Below are positions 1 to 7,753 of a stretch of 54,859 nt of DNA, piece by piece. The notes beneath the pieces are model-generated. The model was not told the DNA's origin. It worked only from the letters and a program-made list of their open reading frames with translations, and did not search any database. Location of the stretch: contig JAFQOJ010000014.1 in NCBI GenBank assembly GCA_017403265.1, forward strand, positions 1-54,859, in the 5' to 3' direction. This DNA is from Clostridia bacterium (GTDB taxonomy: Bacteria > Bacillota > Clostridia > Oscillospirales > Acutalibacteraceae). A program made the translations under genes and the position numbers. Each line of letters begins with the position of its first letter. Position 1 is the stretch's first letter.

Positions 1-244
1 CCACAGGCAATTTCTTTTCAATTGCATATTTTAATAAATCATCAAGCAATAGGGGATTAGAGAAATCAATAATAACATCCGCTTCGGTATTTATTTCTTT
101 AAAAGAAGCAAAAATAGGGTATTCCATACCGCTATTGTATTTATCAATACCTGCAACAATTTTAATATCAACATCCTCTTTGGCACGCGCGGTAACATTT
201 AGTCCCATCTTACCGCAAGCGCCTACTAATATTGCTTTTATCAT
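1..244 (-). CDS. dapB: 4-hydroxy-tetrahydrodipicolinate reductase, N-terminal part (cut by window edge)
   Basis: The N-terminal 81 codons are visible; the rest lies left of the window. The protein opens with MIKAILVGACGKMG, the nucleotide-binding glycine-rich loop (GxxGxMG) of DapB, followed by a V-x-G-I-D segment and a VIIDFSNP stretch typical of the family. DapB reduces the dapA product with NAD(P)H in the diaminopimelate/lysine pathway. It is the last visible gene of the leftward asd-dapA-dapB run, 24 bases after dapA. The ATG at 242-244 follows a GGATGTGA Shine-Dalgarno-like stretch. The assignment rests on the N-terminal fold and the operon context. Confidence 0.88.
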   Translation of the reverse strand, partial: MIKAILVGACGKMGLNVTARAKEDVDIKIVAGIDKYNSGMEYPIFASFKEINTEADVIIDFSNPLLLDDLLKYAIEKKLPV

Positions 245-268
245 TTTTTCACATCCATTTAATTTATA

Positions 269-1156
269 CTAAAGTAAATTACATTCAATAAGCTTTTGCT
301 TTAAAGCTTCGGTGGTTTTGTTATCCATTGGGAAAAGGGGAGGTCTGCATTCTCCGACGCTGAGTCCCATAAGATTCATCGCAGTTTTTACAGGAATGGG
401 GTTAACGTCGTAGAAAAGCGCTTTTAACAGACCAAAATATTTATTCTGCATTTCGCGAGCTACATCAGTATTGCCATTTAAATATTCGTGACAAAGCTTG
501 CTCATCTGGGTAGGTATTATATTTGATGCAACCGAAATTACACCAATACCACCTAATGACAAAACAGGAACGGTTTGGTCGTCATTGCCCGAATAAATGT
601 CCAAATCATCACCGCAAAGGTACTTAATTTCTGCTATTTGTGAAATATCACCCGAAGCTTCTTTAGTAGCAACAATTCTTTCGTGCTTTGCAAGCTCTTT
701 ATAGGTTTCGGGTTTAATATTTACACCTGTGCGTGAAGGTACATTGTAAAGAATAATAGGCTTTGTTACGCGGTCTGCAATATAATTATAATGATTTACA
801 AGACCTCTTTGAGAAGTTTTATTGTAATAAGGGGTGACCATTAAAAGAGCATCGGCGCCTAAAGTCTCGGCATCGCGGCATAGCTCAACCGAATATACGG
901 TATCATTACTACCGGTGCCTGCAATAATCGGAACACGCTTATTGCAAGCTTTAGCGGCAACCTCAATCACCTTTAAATGCTCGTCATAACGAAGAGTTGA
1001 TTTTTCACCTGTGGTACCGCAAATAACCAAAGCGTCAATACCGCTTTTAATTTGGGATTCAACAAGCTTTTCAAGTCTTTGGAAATCAACCTTTCCGTCG
1101 GAAAGCATAGGGGTTATTAGTGCGGTAGCACAGCCTTCAAATATGCGATTTTTCAT
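269..1156 (-). CDS. dapA: 4-hydroxy-tetrahydrodipicolinate synthase
   Basis: A 295-aa TIM-barrel aldolase, normal length for DapA, which condenses pyruvate with aspartate semialdehyde. Visible signatures are CGTTGE near residues 46-51, TPYYNK near 109-113, the catalytic Tyr in LYNVPSRTG (about residue 137) and the Schiff-base Lys in ATKEASGD (Lys165). It lies between asd and dapB in one leftward operon, so substrate producer and product consumer are both adjacent. The product could in principle be a related N-acetylneuraminate-lyase-like aldolase, but the neighbours make DapA nearly certain. Confidence 0.96.
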   Translation of the reverse strand: MKNRIFEGCATALITPMLSDGKVDFQRLEKLVESQIKSGIDALVICGTTGEKSTLRYDEHLKVIEVAAKACNKRVPIIAGTGSNDTVYSVELCRDAETLGADALLMVTPYYNKTSQRGLVNHYNYIADRVTKPIILYNVPSRTGVNIKPETYKELAKHERIVATKEASGDISQIAEIKYLCGDDLDIYSGNDDQTVPVLSLGGIGVISVASNIIPTQMSKLCHEYLNGNTDVAREMQNKYFGLLKALFYDVNPIPVKTAMNLMGLSVGECRPPLFPMDNKTTEALKQKLIECNLL

Positions 1157-1177
1157 ACAATCACTCCTAATTAAGAA

Positions 1178-2257
1178 TTAGTCAATATAGCCCTTAGCAC
1201 AAAGTAATTCTGCAAGTAATACAGCACCGCCTGCGGCACCTCTTAAAGTGTTGTGAGAAAGACAAACAAACTTATAATCATACTGACTGTCTTCTCTAAG
1301 ACGGCCAATCGAAACTGCCATACCTTTTTCAAGATCACGATTTAACTTTGTTTGAGGCATATTATCTTCAGTAAAGTAATTAAGGAACTGCTTTGGTGCA
1401 AGCGGTAAATCTAAATCCTGTGGCTCTCCCTTAAAGTTTGCCCAAGTATCTATGATTTCTTCCTTACTTGGTTTATTTTTAAAGCTAACATAAACAGCAG
1501 CCATGTGACCGTCAGATACGGGAACACGTAAGCACTGCGCAGTGAATTTGGGATTTTCCGAAGGTACGATTTCACCGTTTTTAATTTCGCCCCAAATCTT
1601 AAGCGGCTCTTTTTCGCTCTTTTCCTCCTCGCCACCTATGTAGGGGATAACATTATCTATCATTTCGGGCCAACGCTCAAAGGTTTTGCCCGCGCCCGAA
1701 ATTGCCTGATATGTACAAACAAGAACCTTATCTACACCAAATTTATCAAGCGGATAAATTGCAGGAACATAGCTTTGAAGTGAGCAGTTGGATTTAACCG
1801 CAATAAAACCGCGCTTAGTACCAAGACGTTCTCTTTGAGATTTAATAATTTCTGCGTGGTCGGCATTTATTTCGGGAATAATCATAGGAACATCGGGAGT
1901 AAAGCGGTGAGCCGAGTTGTTAGAGATAACAGGGCATTCGTGCTTAGCATAGGTTTCTTCCAAAGCCTTGATTTCGTCTTTCTTCATATTTACAGCGCAG
2001 AAAACAAAATCAACATTAGAAACGATTGTTTCAATATCCTTTTCGGCATCTAAAACTGTCATACCGCTAAACTTTTCAGGCATTGGGTTTTTCATAGCCC
2101 AACGGTTACCAACAGCTTCTTTATAAGACTTGCCTGCAGAGTTTGCGCTTGCGGCAAGAGTAGTAACATTAAACCAAGGATGGTTTTCAAGTAATAACGC
2201 AAAACGCTGACCAACCATACCTGTAGCACCTATAATACCTACATTAAATTTTTTCAT
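1178..2257 (-). CDS. asd: aspartate-semialdehyde dehydrogenase (archaeal/fungal-type)
   Basis: A 359-aa enzyme making aspartate semialdehyde from aspartyl phosphate. The N-terminus GIIGATGMVGQRF is the NADP-binding loop. The catalytic cysteine is in VKSNCSLQ (Cys158), followed by QAISGAGKTF and the NVIPYIGGEEEK stretch. The PYIGGEEEK signature and the length match the yeast/archaeal branch rather than the classic E. coli Asd. It is first in the leftward asd-dapA-dapB operon, with a strong sigma-A-like promoter upstream (2342-2370). Its leader is under 100 bases and I see no lysine riboswitch in it. Confidence 0.95.
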   Translation of the reverse strand: MKKFNVGIIGATGMVGQRFALLLENHPWFNVTTLAASANSAGKSYKEAVGNRWAMKNPMPEKFSGMTVLDAEKDIETIVSNVDFVFCAVNMKKDEIKALEETYAKHECPVISNNSAHRFTPDVPMIIPEINADHAEIIKSQRERLGTKRGFIAVKSNCSLQSYVPAIYPLDKFGVDKVLVCTYQAISGAGKTFERWPEMIDNVIPYIGGEEEKSEKEPLKIWGEIKNGEIVPSENPKFTAQCLRVPVSDGHMAAVYVSFKNKPSKEEIIDTWANFKGEPQDLDLPLAPKQFLNYFTEDNMPQTKLNRDLEKGMAVSIGRLREDSQYDYKFVCLSHNTLRGAAGGAVLLAELLCAKGYID

Positions 2258-2341
2258 TTTTAAACAATCCTTTCAAAGATGTAAAATATGCTTGCTATAT
2301 TAAGCAATTTACAATATAATATATACTATACATACTAAATT

Positions 2342-2370
2342 ATGATACCATTATTTTTATTGTTTGTCAA
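2342..2370 (-). promoter_or_regulatory. sigma-A-type promoter for asd-dapA-dapB
   Basis: Read leftward, TTGACA (2365-2370) and TATCAT (2342-2347) are separated by exactly 17 bases. Transcription would start about 75-80 bases before the asd start codon. A short hairpin (TTGCT/AGCAA, near 2294-2311) lies in the leader. Confidence 0.7.
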
Positions 2371-2388
2371 TTTTTTATGGGAGTTTTT

Positions 2389-3411
2389 ATGAAAACAAGT
2401 GACTTTTTTTACGATTTACCGCCTGAACTTATTGCTCAAACCCCGATTGAACCTCGCAATACTTCACGCCTTTTGAATTTAGATAAGCAAACAGGGGAAA
2501 TCAAGCATACGAGTTTTGACAATTTAAGTAACTTTTTGAGAGATGGCGACTGCCTTGTGCTTAACAACACAAGGGTTTTGCCTGCACGTCTTTTTGGTAC
2601 ACGCGAAGACACAGGTGCTATTGTTGAATTTGTTTTGTTAAAGCAAAAGGGTGTAAATATTTGGGAATGCTTGGCAGGACCAGGTAAAAAGGCAAAAACA
2701 GGGCATAATTTCAAGTTTTCTGATGAATTATCAGCTACTGTTCGTGATGTTTTACCCGACGGAAACCGCGTAGTAGAATTTTTCCCTAAGGGAGAATTTT
2801 ACTCAGTTCTCGACAAGGTTGGGCAAATGCCTTTACCGCCATATATAAAAGAAAAATTAGAAGATAAAGAGCGCTACCAAACGGTTTATTCTAAAGAATT
2901 AGGCTCTGCGGCGGCACCCACTGCAGGACTTCACTTTACAAGCGAAATGCTTGAAGATTTAAAGGCTAAGGGTATAAAGATTGCGTATGTTACCTTGCAT
3001 GTTGGCTTAGGTACATTCAGACCTGTTAAGGTAAATAATATTGATGAACATAAAATGCATTCCGAACACTATATTATTCCCCAAGAAACTGCTGATATTA
3101 TAAATGAGGCAAAGCAAAGCGGTGGCAGAATAATTTGTGTAGGTACTACAAGCTGTCGCACCCTTGAAAGTGCTATGCAAAAGTTTGGCAAAATTAAAGA
3201 ATGTACTGATGATACAAATATTTTTATTTACCCAGGTTATAAATTTGGTATAATGGATGGTCTTATTACAAACTTCCATTTACCCGAGAGTACACTCATA
3301 ATGTTAGTATCGGCTTTTGCAGGATATGATAATACAATGAATGCTTATAAACAGGCGGTCTTGGAAAAATACCGTTTCTTTAGTTTTGGCGATGCGATGC
3401 TCATCCTATAG
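2389..3411 (+). CDS. queA: S-adenosylmethionine:tRNA ribosyltransferase-isomerase
   Basis: A 340-aa QueA, which transfers the ribosyl part of SAM to preQ1 in tRNA to form epoxyqueuosine. Hallmarks are [16 protein letters not shown] N-terminus (here [13 protein letters not shown]), [28 protein letters not shown] and [18 protein letters not shown]. The ATG at 2389 is preferred over 2377 because GGGAG (2379-2383) sits five bases before it. It begins a rightward run with a HAD gene and tgt, the next enzyme of the same modification. The C-terminus (GDAMLIL) ends inside a repeat-like element: a second, diverged copy of the last ten codons plus stop lies downstream (see the repeat at 3382-3534). Confidence 0.96.
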   Translation: MKTSDFFYDLPPELIAQTPIEPRNTSRLLNLDKQTGEIKHTSFDNLSNFLRDGDCLVLNNTRVLPARLFGTREDTGAIVEFVLLKQKGVNIWECLAGPGKKAKTGHNFKFSDELSATVRDVLPDGNRVVEFFPKGEFYSVLDKVGQMPLPPYIKEKLEDKERYQTVYSKELGSAAAPTAGLHFTSEMLEDLKAKGIKIAYVTLHVGLGTFRPVKVNNIDEHKMHSEHYIIPQETADIINEAKQSGGRIICVGTTSCRTLESAMQKFGKIKECTDDTNIFIYPGYKFGIMDGLITNFHLPESTLIMLVSAFAGYDNTMNAYKQAVLEKYRFFSFGDAMLIL

Positions 3412-3534
3412 CGGATGAGCAAGTAAGAAGTAATAGGTAATAGTGAAGAAGTAAGGTGTCGGCTACGCCTACGGATTATAAAAATTCTTCTCACATATCC
3501 CGTAAACTTCGGCGATGCAATGATTATTTTATAG
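3382..3534. repeat. duplicated queA tail flanking a short palindrome-bearing insert
   Basis: The end of queA (3382-3411, encoding [12 protein letters not shown]) recurs at about 3504-3534 as FGDAMIIL-stop with mostly synonymous changes. About 90 bases separate the copies. They contain an inverted repeat (GCTCATCC at 3399-3406 with GGATGAGC after the stop), GTAATAG/GTGAAGAAG short repeats and a palindrome-rich GTCGGCTACGCCTAC stretch. This looks like a small non-coding element that entered at the queA stop. A similar motif (AGTGAAGAGGTAATGTGTG) occurs in the prophage near 50398. Confidence 0.6.
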
Positions 3535-3546
3535 TTTGGTGAAAAT

Positions 3547-4197
3547 ATGTACAAGTATATACTTTTTGATTTAGATGGAACAATTGCTGATAGTGGAAAA
3601 GGCATTATAAACGGTGTTCTTTACGCATTAGAGAAGTTTGGAATCAAAGAAACCGACCAAGCAGTACTAAATACTTTTATAGGCCCACCGCTTGTGGATG
3701 CCTTTATGAAAAACTATTCATTTTCTAATGAAAGGGCGCTTAAGGCAGTAGAATATTACCGCGAGTTTTATCGTAGAGAGGGTATTTATCAAAACTCTTT
3801 GTATGATGGTGTTAAAGACCTTATAAAAACATTAAAGCAACAGGGCAAGACGCTTGTTTTAGCCACTTCAAAACCGCAACCCTTTGCAGAAATAGTTCTT
3901 AAGCAGTACGATTTATTAAAATATTTTGATTTTATAATTGGCGCGACCTTTGACGGTAGCTTAAATTATAAATCGGATGTTATTCGCGTAGCGCTCCAAC
4001 AAAGCGGTATTAACGATAAAACAAAAGCTATTATGATAGGTGACCGTCATCACGATATTGAGGGTGCCAAAGAAAATGATTTGCACTCAATAGGTGTACT
4101 TTACGGTTACGGCAATTTAGACGAGCATGAAAATGCAGGCGCTGATTATATTGCCGAAAGCCCACAGGATATTTTAAGAATAATAAACGAAAATTAG
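3547..4197 (+). CDS. HAD-family hydrolase (phosphoglycolate phosphatase-like)
   Basis: A 216-aa phosphatase of the haloacid dehalogenase superfamily. Motif I is FDLDGTIADS (catalytic Asp8 and Asp10), motif II/III includes ATSKPQ, and motif IV is GDRHHDIEGA. The helical cap follows motif I (about residues 15-80), as in Gph/PgmB-like subclass I enzymes. The substrate cannot be read from the sequence. It lies between queA and tgt, ending 8 bases before tgt, so it is probably co-transcribed; a role in the queuosine pathway is possible but unproven. Confidence 0.88.
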   Translation: MYKYILFDLDGTIADSGKGIINGVLYALEKFGIKETDQAVLNTFIGPPLVDAFMKNYSFSNERALKAVEYYREFYRREGIYQNSLYDGVKDLIKTLKQQGKTLVLATSKPQPFAEIVLKQYDLLKYFDFIIGATFDGSLNYKSDVIRVALQQSGINDKTKAIMIGDRHHDIEGAKENDLHSIGVLYGYGNLDEHENAGADYIAESPQDILRIINEN

Positions 4198-4205
4198 GAG
4201 TTAAG

Positions 4206-5336
4206 ATGTATAAATTATTAAAGCAAGAAGGAACTGCTCGCCGTGGTGAGTTTATAACAAATCGGGGCACAGTACAAACACCCGCTTTTATGAATGTTGC
4301 AACCTGTGGTGCTATAAAGGGTGCAGTTTCTGCAGAAGACCTTAAAACACTTGGTTGTCAGGTAATGCTATCTAACACATACCATTTGCATATTCGTCCG
4401 GGGGATGAGGTAATAAAACAGTGTGGCGGACTTCATACTTTTTCTACTTGGGACGGACCTATTTTAACCGATAGCGGCGGATTTCAGGTTTTTTCGCTTT
4501 CTTCACTCAGAAAAATTGAAGAAGAAGGCGTGACCTTTGCTTCGCATATTGACGGTAAGCGTATTTTTATGGGGCCTGAAGAAAGTATGCGTATTCAGTC
4601 TAATTTAGGCTCTACAATTGCTATGGCATTTGACGAATGCGTTGAAAACCCAGCTGAATATTCGTATTCTAAGCAGTCGTGTGAGCGCACAACCCGTTGG
4701 CTTAAGCGCTGTAAGGCTGAAATGGCGCGTTTGAATTCACTTGATACCACAATAAATAAAGAACAAATGCTCTTTGGCATAAACCAAGGCTGTACTTATA
4801 ATGATTTGCGCATAAACCATATGAAAGAAATTGCCGAGCTTAACCTTGACGGCTATGCTATTGGCGGTTTGGCAGTAGGCGAGCCGCCTCAAGTTATGTA
4901 CGATGTTATTGAGCATGTAGAGCCTTTTATGCCTAAGGATAAAATTAGATATTTAATGGGTGTAGGTACTCCCGCAAATATACTAAATGCGGTAGAACGC
5001 GGTGTGGACTTATTCGATTGCGTAATGCCAAGCCGTAATGCCCGTCACGGACATTTATTTACAAGCGAGGGTATTATCAATATCAATAACAAAAAGTACG
5101 AATACGATATGCGCCCGATTGATGAAAAGTGCGGTTGTCCTGTTTGTCAAAGATACAGTCGCGCATACATACGTCATTTGCTTAAAAGCCAAGAAATGCT
5201 TTCACAAAGGCTTTTGGTTATGCATAATTTGTGGTTTTATAATCACCTAATGGTTGATATACGAAATTCTTTAGATGATGGTACTTTTATGGAATTTAAA
5301 CGCGAAAAAGAAGAGATTTATTCTAAAAGAATATAA
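4206..5336 (+). CDS. tgt: tRNA-guanine transglycosylase
   Basis: A 376-aa Tgt, which exchanges G34 for preQ1 in GUN-anticodon tRNAs. DSGGFQVFSL carries the general-base Asp, GGLAVGE and GVGTPANI follow, and LFDCVMPSRNARHG holds the nucleophilic Asp. Zinc ligands are visible in CGCPVCQRYSRAYIRHLL near the C-terminus. A TAGGAG site precedes the ATG. Together with queA it forms a queuosine module, and yajC follows, as in many bacteria (queA-tgt-yajC). Confidence 0.97.
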   Translation: MYKLLKQEGTARRGEFITNRGTVQTPAFMNVATCGAIKGAVSAEDLKTLGCQVMLSNTYHLHIRPGDEVIKQCGGLHTFSTWDGPILTDSGGFQVFSLSSLRKIEEEGVTFASHIDGKRIFMGPEESMRIQSNLGSTIAMAFDECVENPAEYSYSKQSCERTTRWLKRCKAEMARLNSLDTTINKEQMLFGINQGCTYNDLRINHMKEIAELNLDGYAIGGLAVGEPPQVMYDVIEHVEPFMPKDKIRYLMGVGTPANILNAVERGVDLFDCVMPSRNARHGHLFTSEGIININNKKYEYDMRPIDEKCGCPVCQRYSRAYIRHLLKSQEMLSQRLLVMHNLWFYNHLMVDIRNSLDDGTFMEFKREKEEIYSKRI

Positions 5337-5371
5337 AATATTTAATTAATTGTGGAATTTTAACTTGATAC

Positions 5372-5400
5372 TTGCATTTTTTATAATAATGCGGTATAAT
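5372..5400 (+). promoter_or_regulatory. sigma-A-type promoter for yajC
   Basis: TTGCAT (5372-5377) and TATAAT (5395-5400) are separated by 17 bases, giving a short leader before the yajC ATG at 5432. The element separates yajC from the queA-tgt run. Confidence 0.6.
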
Positions 5401-5431
5401 GTACAAGATAAATTTTTGGAGGAATATTAAA

Positions 5432-5773
5432 ATGAATTTTCAATTTTTAACTCTTGCTGATAATGCGGCCGCAAATCAAGGCGGCGGTGGCGGAATGATT
5501 ATGATGATTGTTATTTACGCCCTTATTTTCGGTGCACTTTACTTCTTTATGATTCGTCCCCAGAAGAAAAAACAAAAAGAAGAAAAGTTAATGCGTGAAA
5601 ATCTTCAAGTAGGTGATGAGGTTATTACTATCGGTGGTATCCACGGAAGAGTAATCTCTTTAAAAGAAGACACTATGGTTATTGAATCTCAGGTTGACCG
5701 TAGCAAAATGACTGTTGCTCGTTGGGCTTTACAGACCAATTTGACTGTTCACGACCAACCCGCTCAAAAGTAG
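5432..5773 (+). CDS. yajC: preprotein translocase accessory subunit YajC
   Basis: A 113-aa single-pass membrane protein. After a short Gly-rich N-terminus comes a transmembrane helix (IMMIVIYALIFGALYFFMI), then the family signature RPQKKKQKEE and the VGDEVITIGGIHGRV beta region. YajC associates with SecDF at the membrane; no secD or secF follows here. The ATG at 5432 is chosen over an upstream in-frame ATG because GGAGG (5418-5422) lies nine bases before it. Confidence 0.93.
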   Translation: MNFQFLTLADNAAANQGGGGGMIMMIVIYALIFGALYFFMIRPQKKKQKEEKLMRENLQVGDEVITIGGIHGRVISLKEDTMVIESQVDRSKMTVARWALQTNLTVHDQPAQK

Positions 5774-5784
5774 TAATAAGTTTA

Positions 5785-5825
5785 CTCCCTTCCGAATACA
5801 CTTTTAGTGTTCGGGAGGGAATTTT
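5785..5825 (+). terminator. terminator-like hairpin whose 3' arm holds the next gene's ribosome-binding site
   Basis: CTCCCTTCCGAATACAC (5785-5801) pairs with GTGTTCGGGAGGGA (5807-5820), with two bulged bases and a TTTTA loop, and is followed by ATTTTT. The GGGAGG in the 3' arm is also the Shine-Dalgarno sequence of the ATG at 5827. One structure could therefore end yajC transcripts and hide the start of the next gene. Confidence 0.6.
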
Positions 5826-5826
5826 T

Positions 5827-6216
5827 ATGGGTGAAAATAAAATAGGATATATGACAATTATTAAAGCAACGTTAATTTTTACTATTGCTTTTTTCACTAC
5901 GGCATTTATTTTCGCGGTTGCACTATATTTATTAGAAGGTGGATACGAGCTTTCTCCGCTTTTAGCAACACTCTCATTAAGCTTAGGCGGTTTTACTTCA
6001 TCGCTTTATTTGGGAAATTACAAAGGGGAGAAGGGGATTTTATTAGGTGGCGCAGTAGCGCTTGTTATATTCATTCTAACCGCTTTAATCACCCTTTTGG
6101 TAAATCGGGGTGCAGTTAGTATTCATTTTGTGCTCAGGTTTGTGATTATACTTTTATCTTCGCTGATAGGCGCAATAATAGGTGTTAACAAAAAGGCAAA
6201 TAAAAAATTTATATAA
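5827..6216 (+). CDS. YrzE/TIGR04086-family membrane protein
   Basis: A 129-aa protein with four hydrophobic segments (roughly residues 8-32, 38-60, 67-90 and 97-120) and a basic tail (NKKANKK). This pattern and the position right after yajC match the TIGR04086/YrzE membrane family of Firmicutes, whose function is unknown. The ATG at 5827 is selected over longer in-frame starts because a strong GGGAGGGA sits six bases upstream. That site is buried in a terminator-like stem, so expression may depend on unfolding of the hairpin. Confidence 0.75.
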   Translation: MGENKIGYMTIIKATLIFTIAFFTTAFIFAVALYLLEGGYELSPLLATLSLSLGGFTSSLYLGNYKGEKGILLGGAVALVIFILTALITLLVNRGAVSIHFVLRFVIILLSSLIGAIIGVNKKANKKFI

Positions 6217-6231
6217 GCTTTTATTAGAAAA

Positions 6232-6255
6232 ACGGTTCAGCGTTAGCTGAACCGT
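6232..6255. terminator. bidirectional terminator
   Basis: Perfect ten-base stem ACGGTTCAGC/GCTGAACCGT with a GTTA loop, with T-rich DNA on both sides. It separates the rightward membrane-protein gene from the leftward DivIVA-like gene. Confidence 0.85.
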
Positions 6256-6263
6256 TAGTGTTT

Positions 6264-6794
6264 TTATTCGGTTACAATGCTTTCATAAACTTCATGGAAG
6301 TTTTGTAAAGCTTCATTAGATTCTTTAATATTCTCGTTAATCTGTTCGCGAGTAGTAGCAAGGGAAGTGAGTAGTGTGTCAACTTCTTTAATAAAGTTGT
6401 CAGAAGTTTCAATTATGCTCTCTCTTAGTGCGTTTAAAGAAATATGCGCTTCTTCAATAGCAGAAAGATTTTTATCAACTTCTTGCTGTGACTTTGCACT
6501 GTTTTCTTCGGCATTACTTATAATCGCCTGAGCATTGCTCTGTGAAACTAAATATAACTTACCGATTTTTTCGGATAACATTTCTATTTCGTCCGCTTTT
6601 TTAGTAAATTCGTTAAGCTTTTCGCTAATTTCGTTCTTTTCTTTTGTTAGAGCTTCGTAATTCTTTTTAGCTTCTTCAAGCTTGTTTGTAAGCTCATCAG
6701 CTTTCATTTTAAATTTTTTGTGTGTTTTTTCTATATAATCAACAACATCGTTTTGATTAAAGCCAAACAGACTTTTTCTAAATCCTATAGCCAT
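6264..6794 (-). CDS. DivIVA-like coiled-coil protein
   Basis: A 176-aa protein. The N-terminus (GFRKSLFGFNQNDVVDYIEKTHKKF) matches the DivIVA N-terminal motif, in which a GY/GF-turn and a D-V-x-x-Y/F-I segment bind membranes. The rest is charged heptad-rich coiled coil (about residues 25-175). Such proteins recruit division or polar growth factors. It is shorter and more divergent than standard DivIVA/Wag31, so the exact role is uncertain. It has its own promoter (6845-6873). Confidence 0.75.
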   Translation of the reverse strand: MAIGFRKSLFGFNQNDVVDYIEKTHKKFKMKADELTNKLEEAKKNYEALTKEKNEISEKLNEFTKKADEIEMLSEKIGKLYLVSQSNAQAIISNAEENSAKSQQEVDKNLSAIEEAHISLNALRESIIETSDNFIKEVDTLLTSLATTREQINENIKESNEALQNFHEVYESIVTE

Positions 6795-6844
6795 TTTTTA
6801 CTTCCTTTCAGTATACATATACACTATTTCCACGTTTGACAATC

Positions 6845-6873
6845 ATTATAACACAGTAAAATTATAATTTCAA
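6845..6873 (-). promoter_or_regulatory. sigma-A-type promoter for the DivIVA-like gene
   Basis: Read leftward, TTGAAA (6868-6873) and TATAAT (6845-6850) with a 17-base spacer. This is close to consensus, about 50 bases upstream of the start codon. Confidence 0.75.
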
Positions 6874-6888
6874 GTAGTAAATTTTTAG

Positions 6889-6917
6889 TTGACATAATCA
6901 GTTTTTTGTAGTATAAA
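6889..6917 (+). promoter_or_regulatory. sigma-A-type promoter for spoIIM
   Basis: TTGACA (6889-6894), 17 bases, TATAAA (6912-6917). It points to spoIIM about 190 bases away, leaving an unusually long leader. It looks vegetative rather than sporulation-specific. Confidence 0.65.
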
Positions 6918-7092
6918 TATATTGCCACTATAAAAATAAGGCTTTTATTATAGTAAATATAAAATTTTTTTGTTTTTTCTATTAAATATCAGTTTACATA
7001 ACAACACAACCGCTTCATATGGTTGTTTGGCTGTTTTATAAACACTATATGTAGCTTGGCATATCTTGTCCTACAAATGCATAGTATTTCTT
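6918..7092 (+). other. long non-coding leader before spoIIM
   Basis: No convincing ORF. Two possible hairpins are visible: ACTATAA/TTATAGT soon after the promoter, and CAACC/GGTTG near 7007-7025. I do not recognise a known riboswitch. Confidence 0.35.
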
Positions 7093-7108
7093 AAAGGTGA
7101 GTGATACA

Positions 7109-7738
7109 ATGCAAAAGGGTAGAGTACTTAGCATAAAAAGCTATGGAATATTTGAATTTTTAAAGAATAATTCTTTTTTACTTACGGTAACTTTAATTTT
7201 TACAATAGGTTTTTTTGTTGGAATTTTCACGCATAATAACCTTTCGTTTTTAAAAAGTTATTCGAATGACTACATAGCAGAGTATATTCTTTTAAGAACA
7301 AGTGAAAGTTTTGGCACTATATTTATAAATTCTATGTTTGCTTTTTTGTCGGCACTTTTTATATTTTTTATTTTAGGCGCGTCACTTTTTGGGGTTGTTA
7401 CCGTACCTTCGGCGTTATTTATTAAAGGTCTGTTGCAAGGTAGTATAACTGCTTTTCTTTATTCTTCATACTCACTTAAAGGGATTGCTTTTAATGCGGT
7501 TATTATAATACCGCCAACACTTATTTTTTTAATAATTTTGATTCTGGCTTCAAGGGAATCGGTTCGCTTTTCAATTAAATTTTCAAGCCTTACATTACCC
7601 AAAACCTTGCCAATCAATTTATCTGTAGATTTTAAGGATTACACAATAAAATATCTCATTCTAGCACTTAGCACAGTTGTGTGTGCTTTAATTGATGCAA
7701 TAGTTTCTTCAGGACTTATAAAACATTTTACTTTGTAA
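7109..7738 (+). CDS. spoIIM: stage II sporulation protein M
   Basis: A 209-aa polytopic membrane protein with five to six hydrophobic segments. The pattern and signature region (NSMFAFLSALFIFFILGAS, then GSITAFLYSSYSLKG and IIPPTLIFLIILILASRES) match SpoIIM. In B. subtilis, SpoIIM works with SpoIID and SpoIIP to drive membrane migration in forespore engulfment. ATG 7109 is chosen over GTG 7097 because AAAGGTGA is correctly spaced before it. A xerD-like gene follows 15 bases later, the same order as spoIIM-ripX in Bacillus. Confidence 0.88.
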   Translation: MQKGRVLSIKSYGIFEFLKNNSFLLTVTLIFTIGFFVGIFTHNNLSFLKSYSNDYIAEYILLRTSESFGTIFINSMFAFLSALFIFFILGASLFGVVTVPSALFIKGLLQGSITAFLYSSYSLKGIAFNAVIIIPPTLIFLIILILASRESVRFSIKFSSLTLPKTLPINLSVDFKDYTIKYLILALSTVVCALIDAIVSSGLIKHFTL

Positions 7739-7753
7739 AACAGGAGGTGCAAT

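Noticed and set aside
2258..2376. Lysine riboswitch before asd
   Set aside because: The leader is too short and lacks the conserved core.
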